Assembly: GCF_024748695.1 (NCBI RefSeq)
Contig: NZ_CP087176.1
Location: 5,077,501 to 5,141,500 of the forward strand
DNA: 64,000 bases
Reading direction: 5' to 3'
From: Pseudomonas sp. B21-040
GTDB lineage: Bacteria; Pseudomonadota; Gammaproteobacteria; Pseudomonadales; Pseudomonadaceae
Both the position numbers and the translations under genes were made by a program. Below the pieces are notes generated by a model. It was given only the letters and a program-made list of their open reading frames with translations. It had not been told where the DNA came from and did no database searches. Positions 1-9,312 of the stretch are shown one piece after another (the first letter of the stretch is position 1; every line of letters begins with the position of its first letter).

Positions 1-2
1 CG

Positions 3-3000
3 GACTCTCACTTTCATCACGTTTACCAAAACCTGCCCGCATGGCTATTAGAGGCATCGACCGAAACGCGCGGCGCGCTGAAGAGCGCCAGCCTTGTAGC
101 GCCTCCCTGGCATCGCACCGCTTCGCGTCTGCAACACCTGGTGCTGAAAAGCTCAAGCCAGACGCACTGGACCGAACGAAACCGGTTGGGATCGATGTTG
201 GCGAAGGTGCAAAACGCTCAGGATTACGCAGAGCCGATTCTGGCCTCAGCGCTGAAAACCCGCTTCGACCTGGAGCTGGATGTCAAAACCACCTTCCTGC
301 GTCTGTACATCCCGCTGACCACACCCTGGTTTGCGATCAAGACCGGTGCCGCCCGCACCTGGACGGTGTCGATGCTCGACGCGGCGCTGCACAACTTTCA
401 GCCATCAGAGGCCGAGGCCGGCGCTTATGAGGCTGACTCCACCTTCATCAGCGCACCGTCGCCCACAGGGCAGTTCGATACGTTGCCCGAGGTCTCTCGC
501 AAACTCACGATCCAGGCCTTCACCCAGCTGTGCCGCGAACTGGATATCGGCGGCCAATACAACGCCTATCTCAAAGACAATCTGGGGCTGACCAACCGGG
601 TAGCCGGGGCTGTTTTGAAATCGAAGGTCGGCCAAACAAACCAGGCAGCACTTCGCTCTGCGCTGAAGCTGGCTCATGCCCGCCGGGATATCGAGGACGA
701 TGCCTATAACGCAATCGAGCGATTGCTCGAGGGGCGCGCGCCCATGCCACTGGACGGTTATCCCCTGCACTGTCACGACCTGAGAATGATGTCGTCATCG
801 CTGACCGGCATCATCGTGTTCAGCGCCAAATCGAGCCACACAACCAAGGCCACCCGGATCATCGCCTACATCCCCGATGATCCGGAGCATCCGCTCAAGC
901 AATACCCCGACACCGTGGCGTTCATGAATGAACTGACCCACAAGCTGCGCTCACCCGCTTATCAAGCGTTTTTCAGTCGATTCGTCGATCACCACGAACG
1001 GGGCTATTTCTTTGCTGATCTCAATCGTCGCCTGCAGGCCGTCACCTGGCATCGGCATACCCGTGGTGACCCACTGCCGAGCTGGCGGGAAACCCCGATC
1101 GATCATCCCAATCTACGGTTTTCGATGACCCCGTTCAGGGCGGGACTGTGGAACCACCTCTATCAGCGGCAGCTGAACAAGATCCTCAATGATGCAAGCA
1201 CCGTTGCCGTCTCCACCGCTCGCGCCGACCAGAACGCACGCTGGGCACAGTGGGACGCCTTCAGCAAAGTGGCCTCGGCGGTCCTGGAAGTCGCAACGTT
1301 CGTCGCCTTGCCGTTCGTGCCCTTCCTCGGCGAATTGATGCTGGCCTACATGGCCTATCAGGTCCTCGACGAAACCTTCGAAGGTATCGTGGACTGGGCC
1401 GAAGACCAAAAAACAGAAGCGTTCAGGCAACTGTTGAGCGTCGTCGAAACCGTGGTTCAAACGGGAACATTTGTGATCGGCAGCGCCATTGCCGCCCGCA
1501 CCTTCCAGCGCCTGCTTTCCCCTGAATCAGTGGCGCTGATCGAGCCGCTCAAGCCGGTGCCGGGCCCGGACGGAAAAACCCGTTACTGGAATCCGGACCT
1601 CACCCGCTACGAACAAACCATCGACTTGCCCGCTGGCTTGCAACCCGATGACCTTGGCCTGTACCGACACGAGAACAAGACGCTGCTGCCCCTCGAGGAA
1701 AAGCTGTACGCCGTGCAATCGAATGCCAGGACAGGTACGTTCAAGATCGAGCATCCCGACCGGGTCGACGCCTATCAGCCCACCTTGCGCCACAACGGCC
1801 ACGGTGCCTGGACGACCGAGCTGGAACAGCCGCTGAGCTGGGACCGCGATACCGTAATGCATCGCCTCGGGCATAGCGTCGAATCCTTCAGCCGCACCGA
1901 ACGCGAAGCGATCCTGCGCATCAGTGGCTATCACGACAATGTGCTACGGGAGATTCATGTCGAGAACCATCGCCCGCCCTCACTTCTGACCGACACGATC
2001 AAGCGCTTCAAAATCGATCGTGACATTCAAAACCTGATTGACCAGAACCACACCGAACACCCCGATTACGATCGGGCGCTCAGCCAACGCAAATCGCTAT
2101 TCGAATCACGCTATCGGGCGCTGGAGAAAACCACGGATCGGCCAGTTCAAGTACTTCAGGCCAACACCCAAGGGCTGCCGACAGACATCGCACAAGAACT
2201 GGCCAGCAACGCATCGGGCACCGAGCTGACGCAACTGCATAACGGAACAGTGCCTCAACGCCTGAAGGACGTCGCACTGAAAGCCATGGAGGCGGTGCGT
2301 ATTACCCGGGCTTACGAAGGACTTTTTCGTGACGCACTGGAAACCGCAGACACTCATCAATTGGCGCTGCACAGCCTGAACACACTGCCCGACTGGCCCA
2401 CTGACCTGCGCCTTGAAGTCAGGGATTTTTCACAGGAGGGCGCCCTGCGCGACAGCATGGGCCGCGTCGACGCTCCAAACCTCAAAACACTGGTGCGCAC
2501 CGTAGACGGTAGCTATCGACTTCACGATAACGATGCCACTCCCGGCGACTTTTACCACACCCTGCTTCAGGCACTGCCAGACGCAGAGCGCGCCGCGATG
2601 GGGGGCAGCCGTAGATTCAAACAGCGCCTTGCAGAACACGCACTGGAACAACCGGGCCTGCGCACTCTGTTTGCGAAAAACCCTCATCGAAAACCCTTTT
2701 ACGACCCCACCACCATGCGCCTGCCCGGCGGCACCGAGGGTTACACCCGCCGCGTCGGCATGGCGCCAACGCTCGACGACCGGGTTCGTGAGGTTTATCC
2801 CTCGCTCAACGAGGAAGAGCTCCGGTCCATGGTTCTGAGGTTACAACGTCACCCTGATGGCGCTCGCTTCGAACTTTCGCGCCTGGCCAGCGAATTGGCC
2901 CGGCTTCGTCAAGATTTGAATGGCTGGGTACTCGACGCGCCCACCACCGACGCCGAAACAGGGCTCGCGCTGAACGATTTGGATCGCCAGATCGCCCAGC

Positions 3001-4670
3001 GTAATCGCAAGTTGCTGGCCCGGGAAATCCAGCGAGCGTGGTGCCGGCAAACTGATCGGGAATTGGACTCCGAGGATGGCGTCGAGCGCTATGTGCTCAC
3101 CTTTGTGGATCCGGTCCCGGGCGATCTGCCGACCCTGAATGCCGATTTCAACCACGTGTCCACACTGTCGCTCGAGGGTCATTTCGCCCCCCAGGGCATC
3201 CCGGCTTTTTTAGAACACTTCAAAGGGCTGCGCCGTCTCGAACTGCGCCGCTTCCATCTGAGCACACTGCCCGACGCCATCCCCCGGATGACCAGCCTCG
3301 ACGCGTTGGTGCTGAGCGACTGCGGGATCAACTTTGACGCCGCCAATTGGTCGAAGCTGCAATCGCTGAACAAACTGACTTCACTGGACCTCTATCGCAA
3401 TTCGATTGATGGAGTCCCGAGCCTCGAATCGATGCCCGATCTGGTCCAGGTGGACCTGAGTGACACGGGCCTGTCCAAATTCCCTCGCGGCGCGTTCCGA
3501 AGCCCGCACCTTGAATCGCTGATGTTGCTGGACAATAAAATCACTGATCTACCCACTGAATTGTTCGACAGTGCGGTGTATGAAAAACAAGGCGTTTATC
3601 TCACACACAATCCCCTGTCCAACGCCGCGCGACAGCTGATCAAACAGCAATACTTCAGCACTTCCTTTGATTTGGGTGCCTACGCCCCTGAGGCAGATAT
3701 TGTCCGCGTCAGAGCGCTGTATCCGGGCATGGAGGTCGAGCAGGCGAGCGAATTTGTGTATGACTTGCCCGGTACGCTGGAAGACGGCCGGATCGAATTG
3801 ACCCGTCTTGAGCAGGAACTGAGTCAGCTCCAAGTCGATCTGTCCACCTGGACCGCCAACTTGCCACCCTATCACCCCCTGACAGGTGAACCCTTCACCG
3901 CATTGCAAGAGTTTTTCGAACATTCAAGCCGCGACGAACTCAAGCACCTACTGGAGCAGTGCTGGCGCAAGGAAACGGAACTGGATGAGTTTGATTCGTC
4001 ACTTGAACCCGGCTACGAGCTGGTCATCCGATCGCCTGTCCATGGAGAACTGCCAACCCTGAGCGCCAACTTTGATCATGTTTCGTCGGTGGAACTGCAG
4101 AGTGCCGATGGCGTAACGCGCATCGGGCGCTTCCTGGAGTCTTTCCCCAAGCTCAAAAACCTCAGATTGCGCTACTGCAATCTCGGAGAAATACCGGAAG
4201 CCGTGTTCAAGATGGGTCAACTCCGGTCGTTATCGCTGCCACATTGCCGCGTCCGCTTGACCACTGATTCAGTCAGTGCATTGGCGGCAATGGAACAATT
4301 GGAGTATCTGGACCTGGGCTACAACAGGCTGGAGCAAGCACCCGACCTGAGCCAAATGAGCAGCCTGGAGACCATCCTGCTCAATGACACCGGCATCACC
4401 GAACTACCGCACGGGCTGATGCAAATGAGTGAACTGGAATGGGCAGACCTGAGCGCAAACGCAATCACCGAAGTGCCCAGCGAAATTCTGGAGTTGCCAC
4501 TGAAAATCGCAGAGAACATCAATTTCAGAGGCAACCGGTTTTCCGTGGAGAGCCTGTCACGGCTGGTCAGTTACTTCGAGCGCACTGGAGTGGATTTCGG
4601 TGTGGAAGATGTCATCAACCAAGGCCAGATGGAGATATCGACGTCTGGTGGTTCCGAAGTAGACGAGTAA
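3..4670 (+). CDS. DUF6543 (dermonecrotic-toxin-like) protein with two LRR blocks, 5' partial
   Basis: The frame is open from base 3 with no stop, so the true start lies left of the window; the GTG at 141 is internal. Reading from base 3 gives residues such as HFHHVYQNLPAWLLEAS, typical of the DUF6543 N-terminal region of large Pseudomonas toxin-like proteins (family recognition, no search run). A hydrophobic helical hairpin lies at about 1261-1510. The C-terminal third is a tandem duplication of a module of about 308 residues: a helical segment (YPSLNEEEL at about 2796, YPGMEVEQ at about 3720), then PTLNADFNHVS or PTLSANFDHVS, then leucine-rich repeats (about 3120-3620 and 4050-4560). The protein ends soon after the second LRR block; I see no NEL-type ubiquitin-ligase domain, which many relatives carry. 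A secreted or contact-delivered effector role is inference. Confidence 0.8.
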   Translation, partial: DSHFHHVYQNLPAWLLEASTETRGALKSASLVAPPWHRTASRLQHLVLKSSSQTHWTERNRLGSMLAKVQNAQDYAEPILASALKTRFDLELDVKTTFLRLYIPLTTPWFAIKTGAARTWTVSMLDAALHNFQPSEAEAGAYEADSTFISAPSPTGQFDTLPEVSRKLTIQAFTQLCRELDIGGQYNAYLKDNLGLTNRVAGAVLKSKVGQTNQAALRSALKLAHARRDIEDDAYNAIERLLEGRAPMPLDGYPLHCHDLRMMSSSLTGIIVFSAKSSHTTKATRIIAYIPDDPEHPLKQYPDTVAFMNELTHKLRSPAYQAFFSRFVDHHERGYFFADLNRRLQAVTWHRHTRGDPLPSWRETPIDHPNLRFSMTPFRAGLWNHLYQRQLNKILNDASTVAVSTARADQNARWAQWDAFSKVASAVLEVATFVALPFVPFLGELMLAYMAYQVLDETFEGIVDWAEDQKTEAFRQLLSVVETVVQTGTFVIGSAIAARTFQRLLSPESVALIEPLKPVPGPDGKTRYWNPDLTRYEQTIDLPAGLQPDDLGLYRHENKTLLPLEEKLYAVQSNARTGTFKIEHPDRVDAYQPTLRHNGHGAWTTELEQPLSWDRDTVMHRLGHSVESFSRTEREAILRISGYHDNVLREIHVENHRPPSLLTDTIKRFKIDRDIQNLIDQNHTEHPDYDRALSQRKSLFESRYRALEKTTDRPVQVLQANTQGLPTDIAQELASNASGTELTQLHNGTVPQRLKDVALKAMEAVRITRAYEGLFRDALETADTHQLALHSLNTLPDWPTDLRLEVRDFSQEGALRDSMGRVDAPNLKTLVRTVDGSYRLHDNDATPGDFYHTLLQALPDAERAAMGGSRRFKQRLAEHALEQPGLRTLFAKNPHRKPFYDPTTMRLPGGTEGYTRRVGMAPTLDDRVREVYPSLNEEELRSMVLRLQRHPDGARFELSRLASELARLRQDLNGWVLDAPTTDAETGLALNDLDRQIAQRNRKLLAREIQRAWCRQTDRELDSEDGVERYVLTFVDPVPGDLPTLNADFNHVSTLSLEGHFAPQGIPAFLEHFKGLRRLELRRFHLSTLPDAIPRMTSLDALVLSDCGINFDAANWSKLQSLNKLTSLDLYRNSIDGVPSLESMPDLVQVDLSDTGLSKFPRGAFRSPHLESLMLLDNKITDLPTELFDSAVYEKQGVYLTHNPLSNAARQLIKQQYFSTSFDLGAYAPEADIVRVRALYPGMEVEQASEFVYDLPGTLEDGRIELTRLEQELSQLQVDLSTWTANLPPYHPLTGEPFTALQEFFEHSSRDELKHLLEQCWRKETELDEFDSSLEPGYELVIRSPVHGELPTLSANFDHVSSVELQSADGVTRIGRFLESFPKLKNLRLRYCNLGEIPEAVFKMGQLRSLSLPHCRVRLTTDSVSALAAMEQLEYLDLGYNRLEQAPDLSQMSSLETILLNDTGITELPHGLMQMSELEWADLSANAITEVPSEILELPLKIAENINFRGNRFSVESLSRLVSYFERTGVDFGVEDVINQGQMEISTSGGSEVDE

Positions 4671-4703
4671 AGCAGCCTGCATGTCCGGGCGCGGCGCGCA
4701 CTG

Positions 4704-5684
4704 TCAGCCGCGCTCGGACGGCACTGACGACAATTCGAACGGACTGCTGCTACGCCGCTGGTTGCGATCTTCGCGCGGCGTGGCACCAAAGAAGTTGCGG
4801 TAGGCGCTAGAGAAATGCGGCCCCGAGGAAAAGCCACACGACAGGCCGATCTGGATGATCGACTTGCTGGTTTGCATCAACATCTGCCGCGCCTTGTTCA
4901 AGCGCAACTCCAGGTAATACTGGCTCGGCACACGGTTGAGGTACTGCTTGAAGATGCGCTCCAACTGTCGACGGGACACGCACACGTGCTGGGCGATTTC
5001 GTCGGTGGTCAACGGCTCTTCGATGTTGGCCTCCATCAGCAACACCGCTTGGGTGAGCTTCGGATGGCTGGAGCCGAGACGGTTTTGCAAAGGAATGCGT
5101 TGACGCTCGCCGCCTTCGCGAATGCGCTCGACCACCAGTTCTTCCGACACGGCACCCGCCAGTTCGGCGCCGTGATCACGGGCCAGCACGGCCAGCAACA
5201 GGTCGAGTACCGACAGGCCGCCGCACGCGGTCAGACGATCGCGATCCCAATCGAACAGGTGGCTGGTGGCGATGACTTTCGGAAAACGTTCGGCGAAATC
5301 GTCCTGCCAGCGCCAATGCACGGCAGCACGATAGCCGTCGAGCAAACCCAATTGCGCCAACGGGTAAACACCGGCCGACAAACCGCCAATCACGCAACCG
5401 GCCCGCACCAGCTGTTTCAACGCACTGCTGAGCGCCGGCGCAAGTGCAGTCGGCGGCTCATCGGCGAGTAGAAACAGCTTCTGGAAGTTTTCGAGCTTGC
5501 CGGCCCAGGGCTCACCCGGCAATTGCCAGGCGCCTTCGGTCGGCGGTTCAGCCTGCAAAAACGACAGTTCGTAAACCACGTCCGGGTGCACACGCTGGGC
5601 AACACGCAAGGCCTCCTCAGCCAGCGCAAGCGTCAGGGCTTTAGTGCTGGGCCAAATCAGGAAACCAATTCGATGGGCAGTCAT
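4704..5684 (-). CDS. argR: ArgR, AraC/GlxA-type arginine-responsive regulator
   Basis: 326 residues: an N-terminal DJ-1/PfpI-like domain (about 5-180) and a C-terminal AraC double helix-turn-helix (EIAQHVCVSRRQLERIFKQY and IIQIGLSCGFSSGPHFSSAY). The ATG at 5684 was chosen because MTAHRIGFLIWPSTKALTL starts the conserved domain; the longer frame adds a hydrophobic stretch not expected here. It is the last gene after aotJQMOP, as in P. aeruginosa PA0888-PA0893, where ArgR activates arginine uptake and catabolism genes and represses biosynthesis genes. The length fits that family (about 329). A REP element separates it from aotP, so it may also have its own promoter. Confidence 0.9.
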   Translation of the reverse strand: MTAHRIGFLIWPSTKALTLALAEEALRVAQRVHPDVVYELSFLQAEPPTEGAWQLPGEPWAGKLENFQKLFLLADEPPTALAPALSSALKQLVRAGCVIGGLSAGVYPLAQLGLLDGYRAAVHWRWQDDFAERFPKVIATSHLFDWDRDRLTACGGLSVLDLLLAVLARDHGAELAGAVSEELVVERIREGGERQRIPLQNRLGSSHPKLTQAVLLMEANIEEPLTTDEIAQHVCVSRRQLERIFKQYLNRVPSQYYLELRLNKARQMLMQTSKSIIQIGLSCGFSSGPHFSSAYRNFFGATPREDRNQRRSSSPFELSSVPSERG

Positions 5685-5776
5685 GGCGGGCAATCCGAAA
5701 CGAAGAACGGTGATGAAGGCATGGGCCAATGCTAGCCCGGAAATGAACACAAATCTCAAAGCCAGCAAAGATCAAA

Positions 5777-5865
5777 TGTGGGAGCTGGCTTGCCTGCGAT
5801 AGCGGTGTATCAGTGCCAAAGATGCCAACTGGCCCACCGCCATCGCAGGCAAGCCAGCTCCCACA
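5777..5865. repeat. REP-type inverted repeat pair (GTGGGAGC family)
   Basis: TGTGGGAGCTGGCTTGCC at the left is mirrored at the right, with a short unrelated centre. It is 89 bp long, lies in the aotP-argR gap, and has the size and architecture of Pseudomonas REP doublets (REPINs). Other members are at 37791 and 53519. Confidence 0.85.
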
Positions 5866-5930
5866 GTAAATCGGGGCCAGCTTTCAGACTGCGAAGCATG
5901 CACTATCGCGGTGCACAACGGCAGCCCTGA

Positions 5931-6695
5931 TTACTTCAAGCTGCCCGAGAGGAATTGTTGCAGACGTTCGGACTGGGGATTGACCAGCACCTCACGCGGA
6001 TTGCCACTTTCTTCAACGACACCTTTGTGCAGGAACACCAGTTGGTTCGACACTTCACGGGCAAAGCCCATTTCGTGCGTCACCACCACCATGGTCCGGC
6101 CTTCCTGGGCCAGGGCCTGCATGACTTTCAGCACGTCGCCGACCAGCTCCGGGTCGAGTGCCGAGGTCGGTTCGTCAAACAGCATCACCTCAGGTTCCAT
6201 CGCCAGCGCACGGGCAATCGCCACGCGTTGCTGTTCGCCGCCGGACATGTGGCCCGGGTAAGCGTCCTTGCGATGACCCACGCCCACCTTGTTCAGGTAG
6301 TGCTCGGCTTTTTCGCGGGCTTCGGCCTTGGACATGCCCAGCACGTGAACTGGCGCTTCCATGATGTTTTCCAGCGCGGTCATGTGCGACCACAAGTTGA
6401 AATGCTGGAACACCATCGACAGGCGCGAACGCATGCGTTGCAGCTGTTTCGGGTCGGCCGCTTTCAGCGCGCCGTCCTTGTTGGCGACCAGTTTCAGCTC
6501 TTCGTTGTTGAGCAGAATCCTGCCCGCGTGCGGCTGCTCCAGCAGGTTGATGCAGCGCAGGAAGGTACTTTTGCCGGAGCCACTGGAGCCGATGATGCTG
6601 ATCACATCGCCAGCCGCCGCTTTCAGGGACACGCCCTTGAGCACTTCGTGACTGCCATAGCGTTTATGCAGGTCTTGGACTTCAAGTTTGTACAT
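5931..6695 (-). CDS. aotP: AotP, ABC transporter ATPase for arginine/ornithine
   Basis: 254 residues. Walker [11 protein letters not shown]-loop VFQHFNLW, signature MSGGEQQR, Walker [13 protein letters not shown] and the switch His in [10 protein letters not shown] are all intact. It powers import of basic amino acids through AotQM. The start at 6695 ([14 protein letters not shown]) matches the start of the HisP/AotP family; an upstream in-frame ATG would add five residues. It sits 27 bp downstream of aotO in the same operon. Confidence 0.93.
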   Translation of the reverse strand: MYKLEVQDLHKRYGSHEVLKGVSLKAAAGDVISIIGSSGSGKSTFLRCINLLEQPHAGRILLNNEELKLVANKDGALKAADPKQLQRMRSRLSMVFQHFNLWSHMTALENIMEAPVHVLGMSKAEAREKAEHYLNKVGVGHRKDAYPGHMSGGEQQRVAIARALAMEPEVMLFDEPTSALDPELVGDVLKVMQALAQEGRTMVVVTHEMGFAREVSNQLVFLHKGVVEESGNPREVLVNPQSERLQQFLSGSLK

Positions 6696-6722
6696 GCGGT
6701 CGGTTCTCACAAAAACAGTCAG

Positions 6723-7835
6723 TCAGTCGTTGAGCAAGCGCCCGTGACGCAGCGCTTCGCGCCCCGCCACCTTGGCCAGCCAGAAACCGGGTTGGGCATA
6801 ACGCAGCCGTTCAATGGCAAACAGCACCCCGGACGTACCAGCACACACCGTGCTGACCCGATCCGACAACGGATCGATCACTTCAAAAATCTCGTCACCG
6901 GTTTCGATCCACTCACCGGGTTTACGCAGAAAACTCACCACACCAGGGTGCGGTGCAAACAACAATTCAGTGCCTTCGAACGGCATGCCTTCGCAAGGCT
7001 CTTGCGCAGGTTTCGGCCATTCACCGCTGATCAAGCCCTGTTCGGCGAGGAACGCCAGAATGCCTTCAGCGTGAGCCTCAGACTCAGCGCGACCGGTATC
7101 AGCCTGACCACCTAATTCAATGGTAGTCGCCAGACACGCCAGTGGAATCTGCGCCTCCGGGAACAGGCGCGACAAACGCAACCATGGCAGCGAGCAGGCT
7201 TCGTCGAACGAACTGCCACCGGAATCTTCCGCCAGCAGGCCGACCCGCACATTCAGGTGCGCGGCCAACGAACGCCAATGCGGCCAGTGTTGTGGCAGCG
7301 CGTACATATGCAGCGCCGCTTCCGAATCGCAATGCAAATCCAGCACCACGTCAGCCGTGCAGGCGTGGCTGAGCAAGATGCGTTGCATGCCTTGCAACTG
7401 GCTGCTCGCCTCTGGCAATACGGCCAGATGATCAGCCATCGCCTGACGGATCAAGCGAATGTTGGCATGCGCATCATCACCAAGACTTCCAGCCAACGCA
7501 GCCGCAACCGGCGCACTCAACTCGACGAAATCACGGTTGAAGTTCTTGCCGCTGCCCGCTTCGAAACGCCCTTGATGATTGCCTTGAACCAATTGGCCGA
7601 GGCCCATCGGATTAGCCACTGGCACCAGTTCGATCACGCCGTTGAGCAAGCCCTGGGCTTCGAGTTCGGTCAGGCGCTTTTTCAGCTCCCAGGCCGTGCG
7701 CATCCCCGGCAGTTCATCGGCGTGCAGGCTGGCCTGAATGTAGGCCTTGCGCTCGCCGCAGCCGAAGCGGAACACCGAAATCTGGCGTTCGCTGCCCAGG
7801 TGGCTCCACGGCAATGCATGATCGATGCGTTCCAT
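6723..7835 (-). CDS. aotO: AotO, succinylglutamate desuccinylase/aspartoacylase family protein
   Basis: 370 residues of the AstE/AspA zinc carboxypeptidase-like fold. The zinc ligands are visible as H38 and E41 in SLHADELPG and H168 in VLDLHCDSEA, so the active site looks intact. It starts one base after the aotM stop region, deep inside the aot transport operon, as in P. aeruginosa. Its substrate is unknown; the context suggests an acylated arginine or ornithine derivative, which is inference. A second possibility is a carboxypeptidase trimming an imported peptide or acyl-amino acid. Confidence 0.88.
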   Translation of the reverse strand: MERIDHALPWSHLGSERQISVFRFGCGERKAYIQASLHADELPGMRTAWELKKRLTELEAQGLLNGVIELVPVANPMGLGQLVQGNHQGRFEAGSGKNFNRDFVELSAPVAAALAGSLGDDAHANIRLIRQAMADHLAVLPEASSQLQGMQRILLSHACTADVVLDLHCDSEAALHMYALPQHWPHWRSLAAHLNVRVGLLAEDSGGSSFDEACSLPWLRLSRLFPEAQIPLACLATTIELGGQADTGRAESEAHAEGILAFLAEQGLISGEWPKPAQEPCEGMPFEGTELLFAPHPGVVSFLRKPGEWIETGDEIFEVIDPLSDRVSTVCAGTSGVLFAIERLRYAQPGFWLAKVAGREALRHGRLLND

Positions 7836-7836
7836 A

Positions 7837-8535
7837 TCAGTGCTTCCGCGGGGCCAGGTAGCCCAGCCAGCGGCGCTCGGCCAGTTTGAACAGCTTCACC
7901 AGAATGAAGGTCAGGCACAGGTAGAACACGCCGGCGGTGATGTAGGCTTCGAACGGCAGGTAGAACTGGGCGTTGACCGTGCGCGCGGCACCGGTGATGT
8001 CGATCAGGGTCACGATGGACGCCAGACTGGTGGTCTGCAGCATCATGATCACTTCGTTGCTGTACTGCGGCAACGCCCGGCGCAGGGCCGATGGCAACAG
8101 GATTCGCTTGTACATTTTGTAGCGCGACATGCCCATGGCCTTGGCCGCTTCGATCTCGCCGTTCGGCGTAGCACGCAGGCTGCCGGCGATGATTTCAGCG
8201 GTGTAGGCGCTGGTGTTGATGGCAAAGGCCAGGCACGCACAGAACGTTGCGCTGGACAGCCACGGCCAGAGGAAGCTCTCACGGACTGCTTCGAATTGCG
8301 CCAACCCGTAGTAGATCAAAAACAGCTGCACCAGCATCGGCGTGCCGCGGATCACGTAGGTGTAGAGCCAGGCGCTCATGTTGACGGTGGCGTTTTTCGA
8401 GACGCGCATCAAGCCCAGCGGCAAGGCGCACAGCAGGCCGAAAAACAGCGACAGCGCGAGCAATTTGAGGGTAGTCACCAAGCCGCCGAGGTACAGCGGC
8501 AAGGCCTCCCAAATGACGTTGTAGTCGAAGATCAT
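7837..8535 (-). CDS. aotM: AotM, ABC permease for arginine/ornithine
   Basis: 232 residues, HisM/GlnP-type inner-membrane permease with about five membrane helices. The EAA loop that docks the ATPase is seen as EIEAAKAMGMSRYKMYKRIL. The N-terminal region YVIRGTPMLVQLFLIYYG is the classic polar-amino-acid permease signature. Its start overlaps the end of aotQ by four bases (ATGA), so translation is coupled. It forms a heterodimer with AotQ. Confidence 0.92.
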   Translation of the reverse strand: MIFDYNVIWEALPLYLGGLVTTLKLLALSLFFGLLCALPLGLMRVSKNATVNMSAWLYTYVIRGTPMLVQLFLIYYGLAQFEAVRESFLWPWLSSATFCACLAFAINTSAYTAEIIAGSLRATPNGEIEAAKAMGMSRYKMYKRILLPSALRRALPQYSNEVIMMLQTTSLASIVTLIDITGAARTVNAQFYLPFEAYITAGVFYLCLTFILVKLFKLAERRWLGYLAPRKH

Positions 8536-9221
8536 AGATCAGCCGCCCTTACGCCTACCGAGTAGCGCTTCTCAAGGTGACGCAATGCCAGCAACGAGAC
8601 GCTGGTGATCACCAGGTACATCGCCGCCACTGCGAGGAAGAAGGTGAAAGGCTCGCGGGTGGCATCTGCCGCCTGCTTGGCCTTGAACATCATGTCTTGC
8701 AGGCCCACCACCGAAATCAGCGCGGTGGCCTTGGTCAAGACCAGCCAGTTATTGGTAAAGCCCGGAATCGCCAGGCGAATCATCTGTGGCACCAATACCC
8801 GGAAGAACACCTGAAAACTGCTCATGCCGTACGCCATGCCAGCCTCTGCCTGCCCCTTCGGGATCGCCATGAAGGCGCCACGGAAGGTTTCCGACAGGTA
8901 CGCACCGAAGATGAAACCCAGGGTGCCGATACCGGCGGCCAACGGGTTCAGGTCGATGTAGTCGTTAAAGCCCAGCAGCGGTGCGACGCGGTTGAGCAGG
9001 TCCTGACCGCCGTAGAAAATCAGCAGGATCAACACCAGATCGGGAATACCGCGGATCACCGTGGAGTACAGATCGCCCAGCCAGGCCAGCCAGCGAACCG
9101 GCGACAGACGCAGCGCAACGCCGATCAGACCCAGAACGATGGCCAGGGCCATGGACGACAAGGCGAGCTGAAGCGTCAGCCATGCGCCATCGAGGATGAC
9201 AGCCCCGTAGCCTTTCAACAT
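8532..9221 (-). CDS. aotQ: AotQ, ABC permease for arginine/ornithine
   Basis: 229 residues, HisQ-type permease. STVIRGIPDLVLILLIFYGG and the EAA loop around QAEAGMAYGMSSFQVFFRVL identify it. It is preceded by a 91-base gap after aotJ that carries a terminator-like hairpin, and it overlaps aotM by four bases. It forms the other half of the inner-membrane channel for basic amino acids. Confidence 0.92.
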   Translation of the reverse strand: MLKGYGAVILDGAWLTLQLALSSMALAIVLGLIGVALRLSPVRWLAWLGDLYSTVIRGIPDLVLILLIFYGGQDLLNRVAPLLGFNDYIDLNPLAAGIGTLGFIFGAYLSETFRGAFMAIPKGQAEAGMAYGMSSFQVFFRVLVPQMIRLAIPGFTNNWLVLTKATALISVVGLQDMMFKAKQAADATREPFTFFLAVAAMYLVITSVSLLALRHLEKRYSVGVRAADL

Positions 9222-9250
9222 GATTCAGGTCCTCGAAAGTTGGGATGAAA

Positions 9251-9291
9251 AAATGGCGCAAACCTCAGAGATCCTGTTGCTTGCGCCATTT
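9251..9291 (-). terminator. attenuating hairpin between aotJ and aotQ
   Basis: AAATGGCGCAA (9251-9261) pairs perfectly with TTGCGCCATTT (9281-9291) over 11 bp with a 19-base loop. In the transcript direction the stem is followed by a run of T. Such a partial terminator after the binding-protein gene is a common way to make more binding protein than permease. Alternatively it is an mRNA-stabilising 3' structure. Confidence 0.7.
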
Positions 9292-9312
9292 CGGACTTGT
9301 CGCTTGGACGTA

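Noticed and set aside
141..146. GTG at 141 as start of the toxin-like gene
   Set aside because: The frame stays open to the window edge and the upstream residues fit the family, so the gene is partial.
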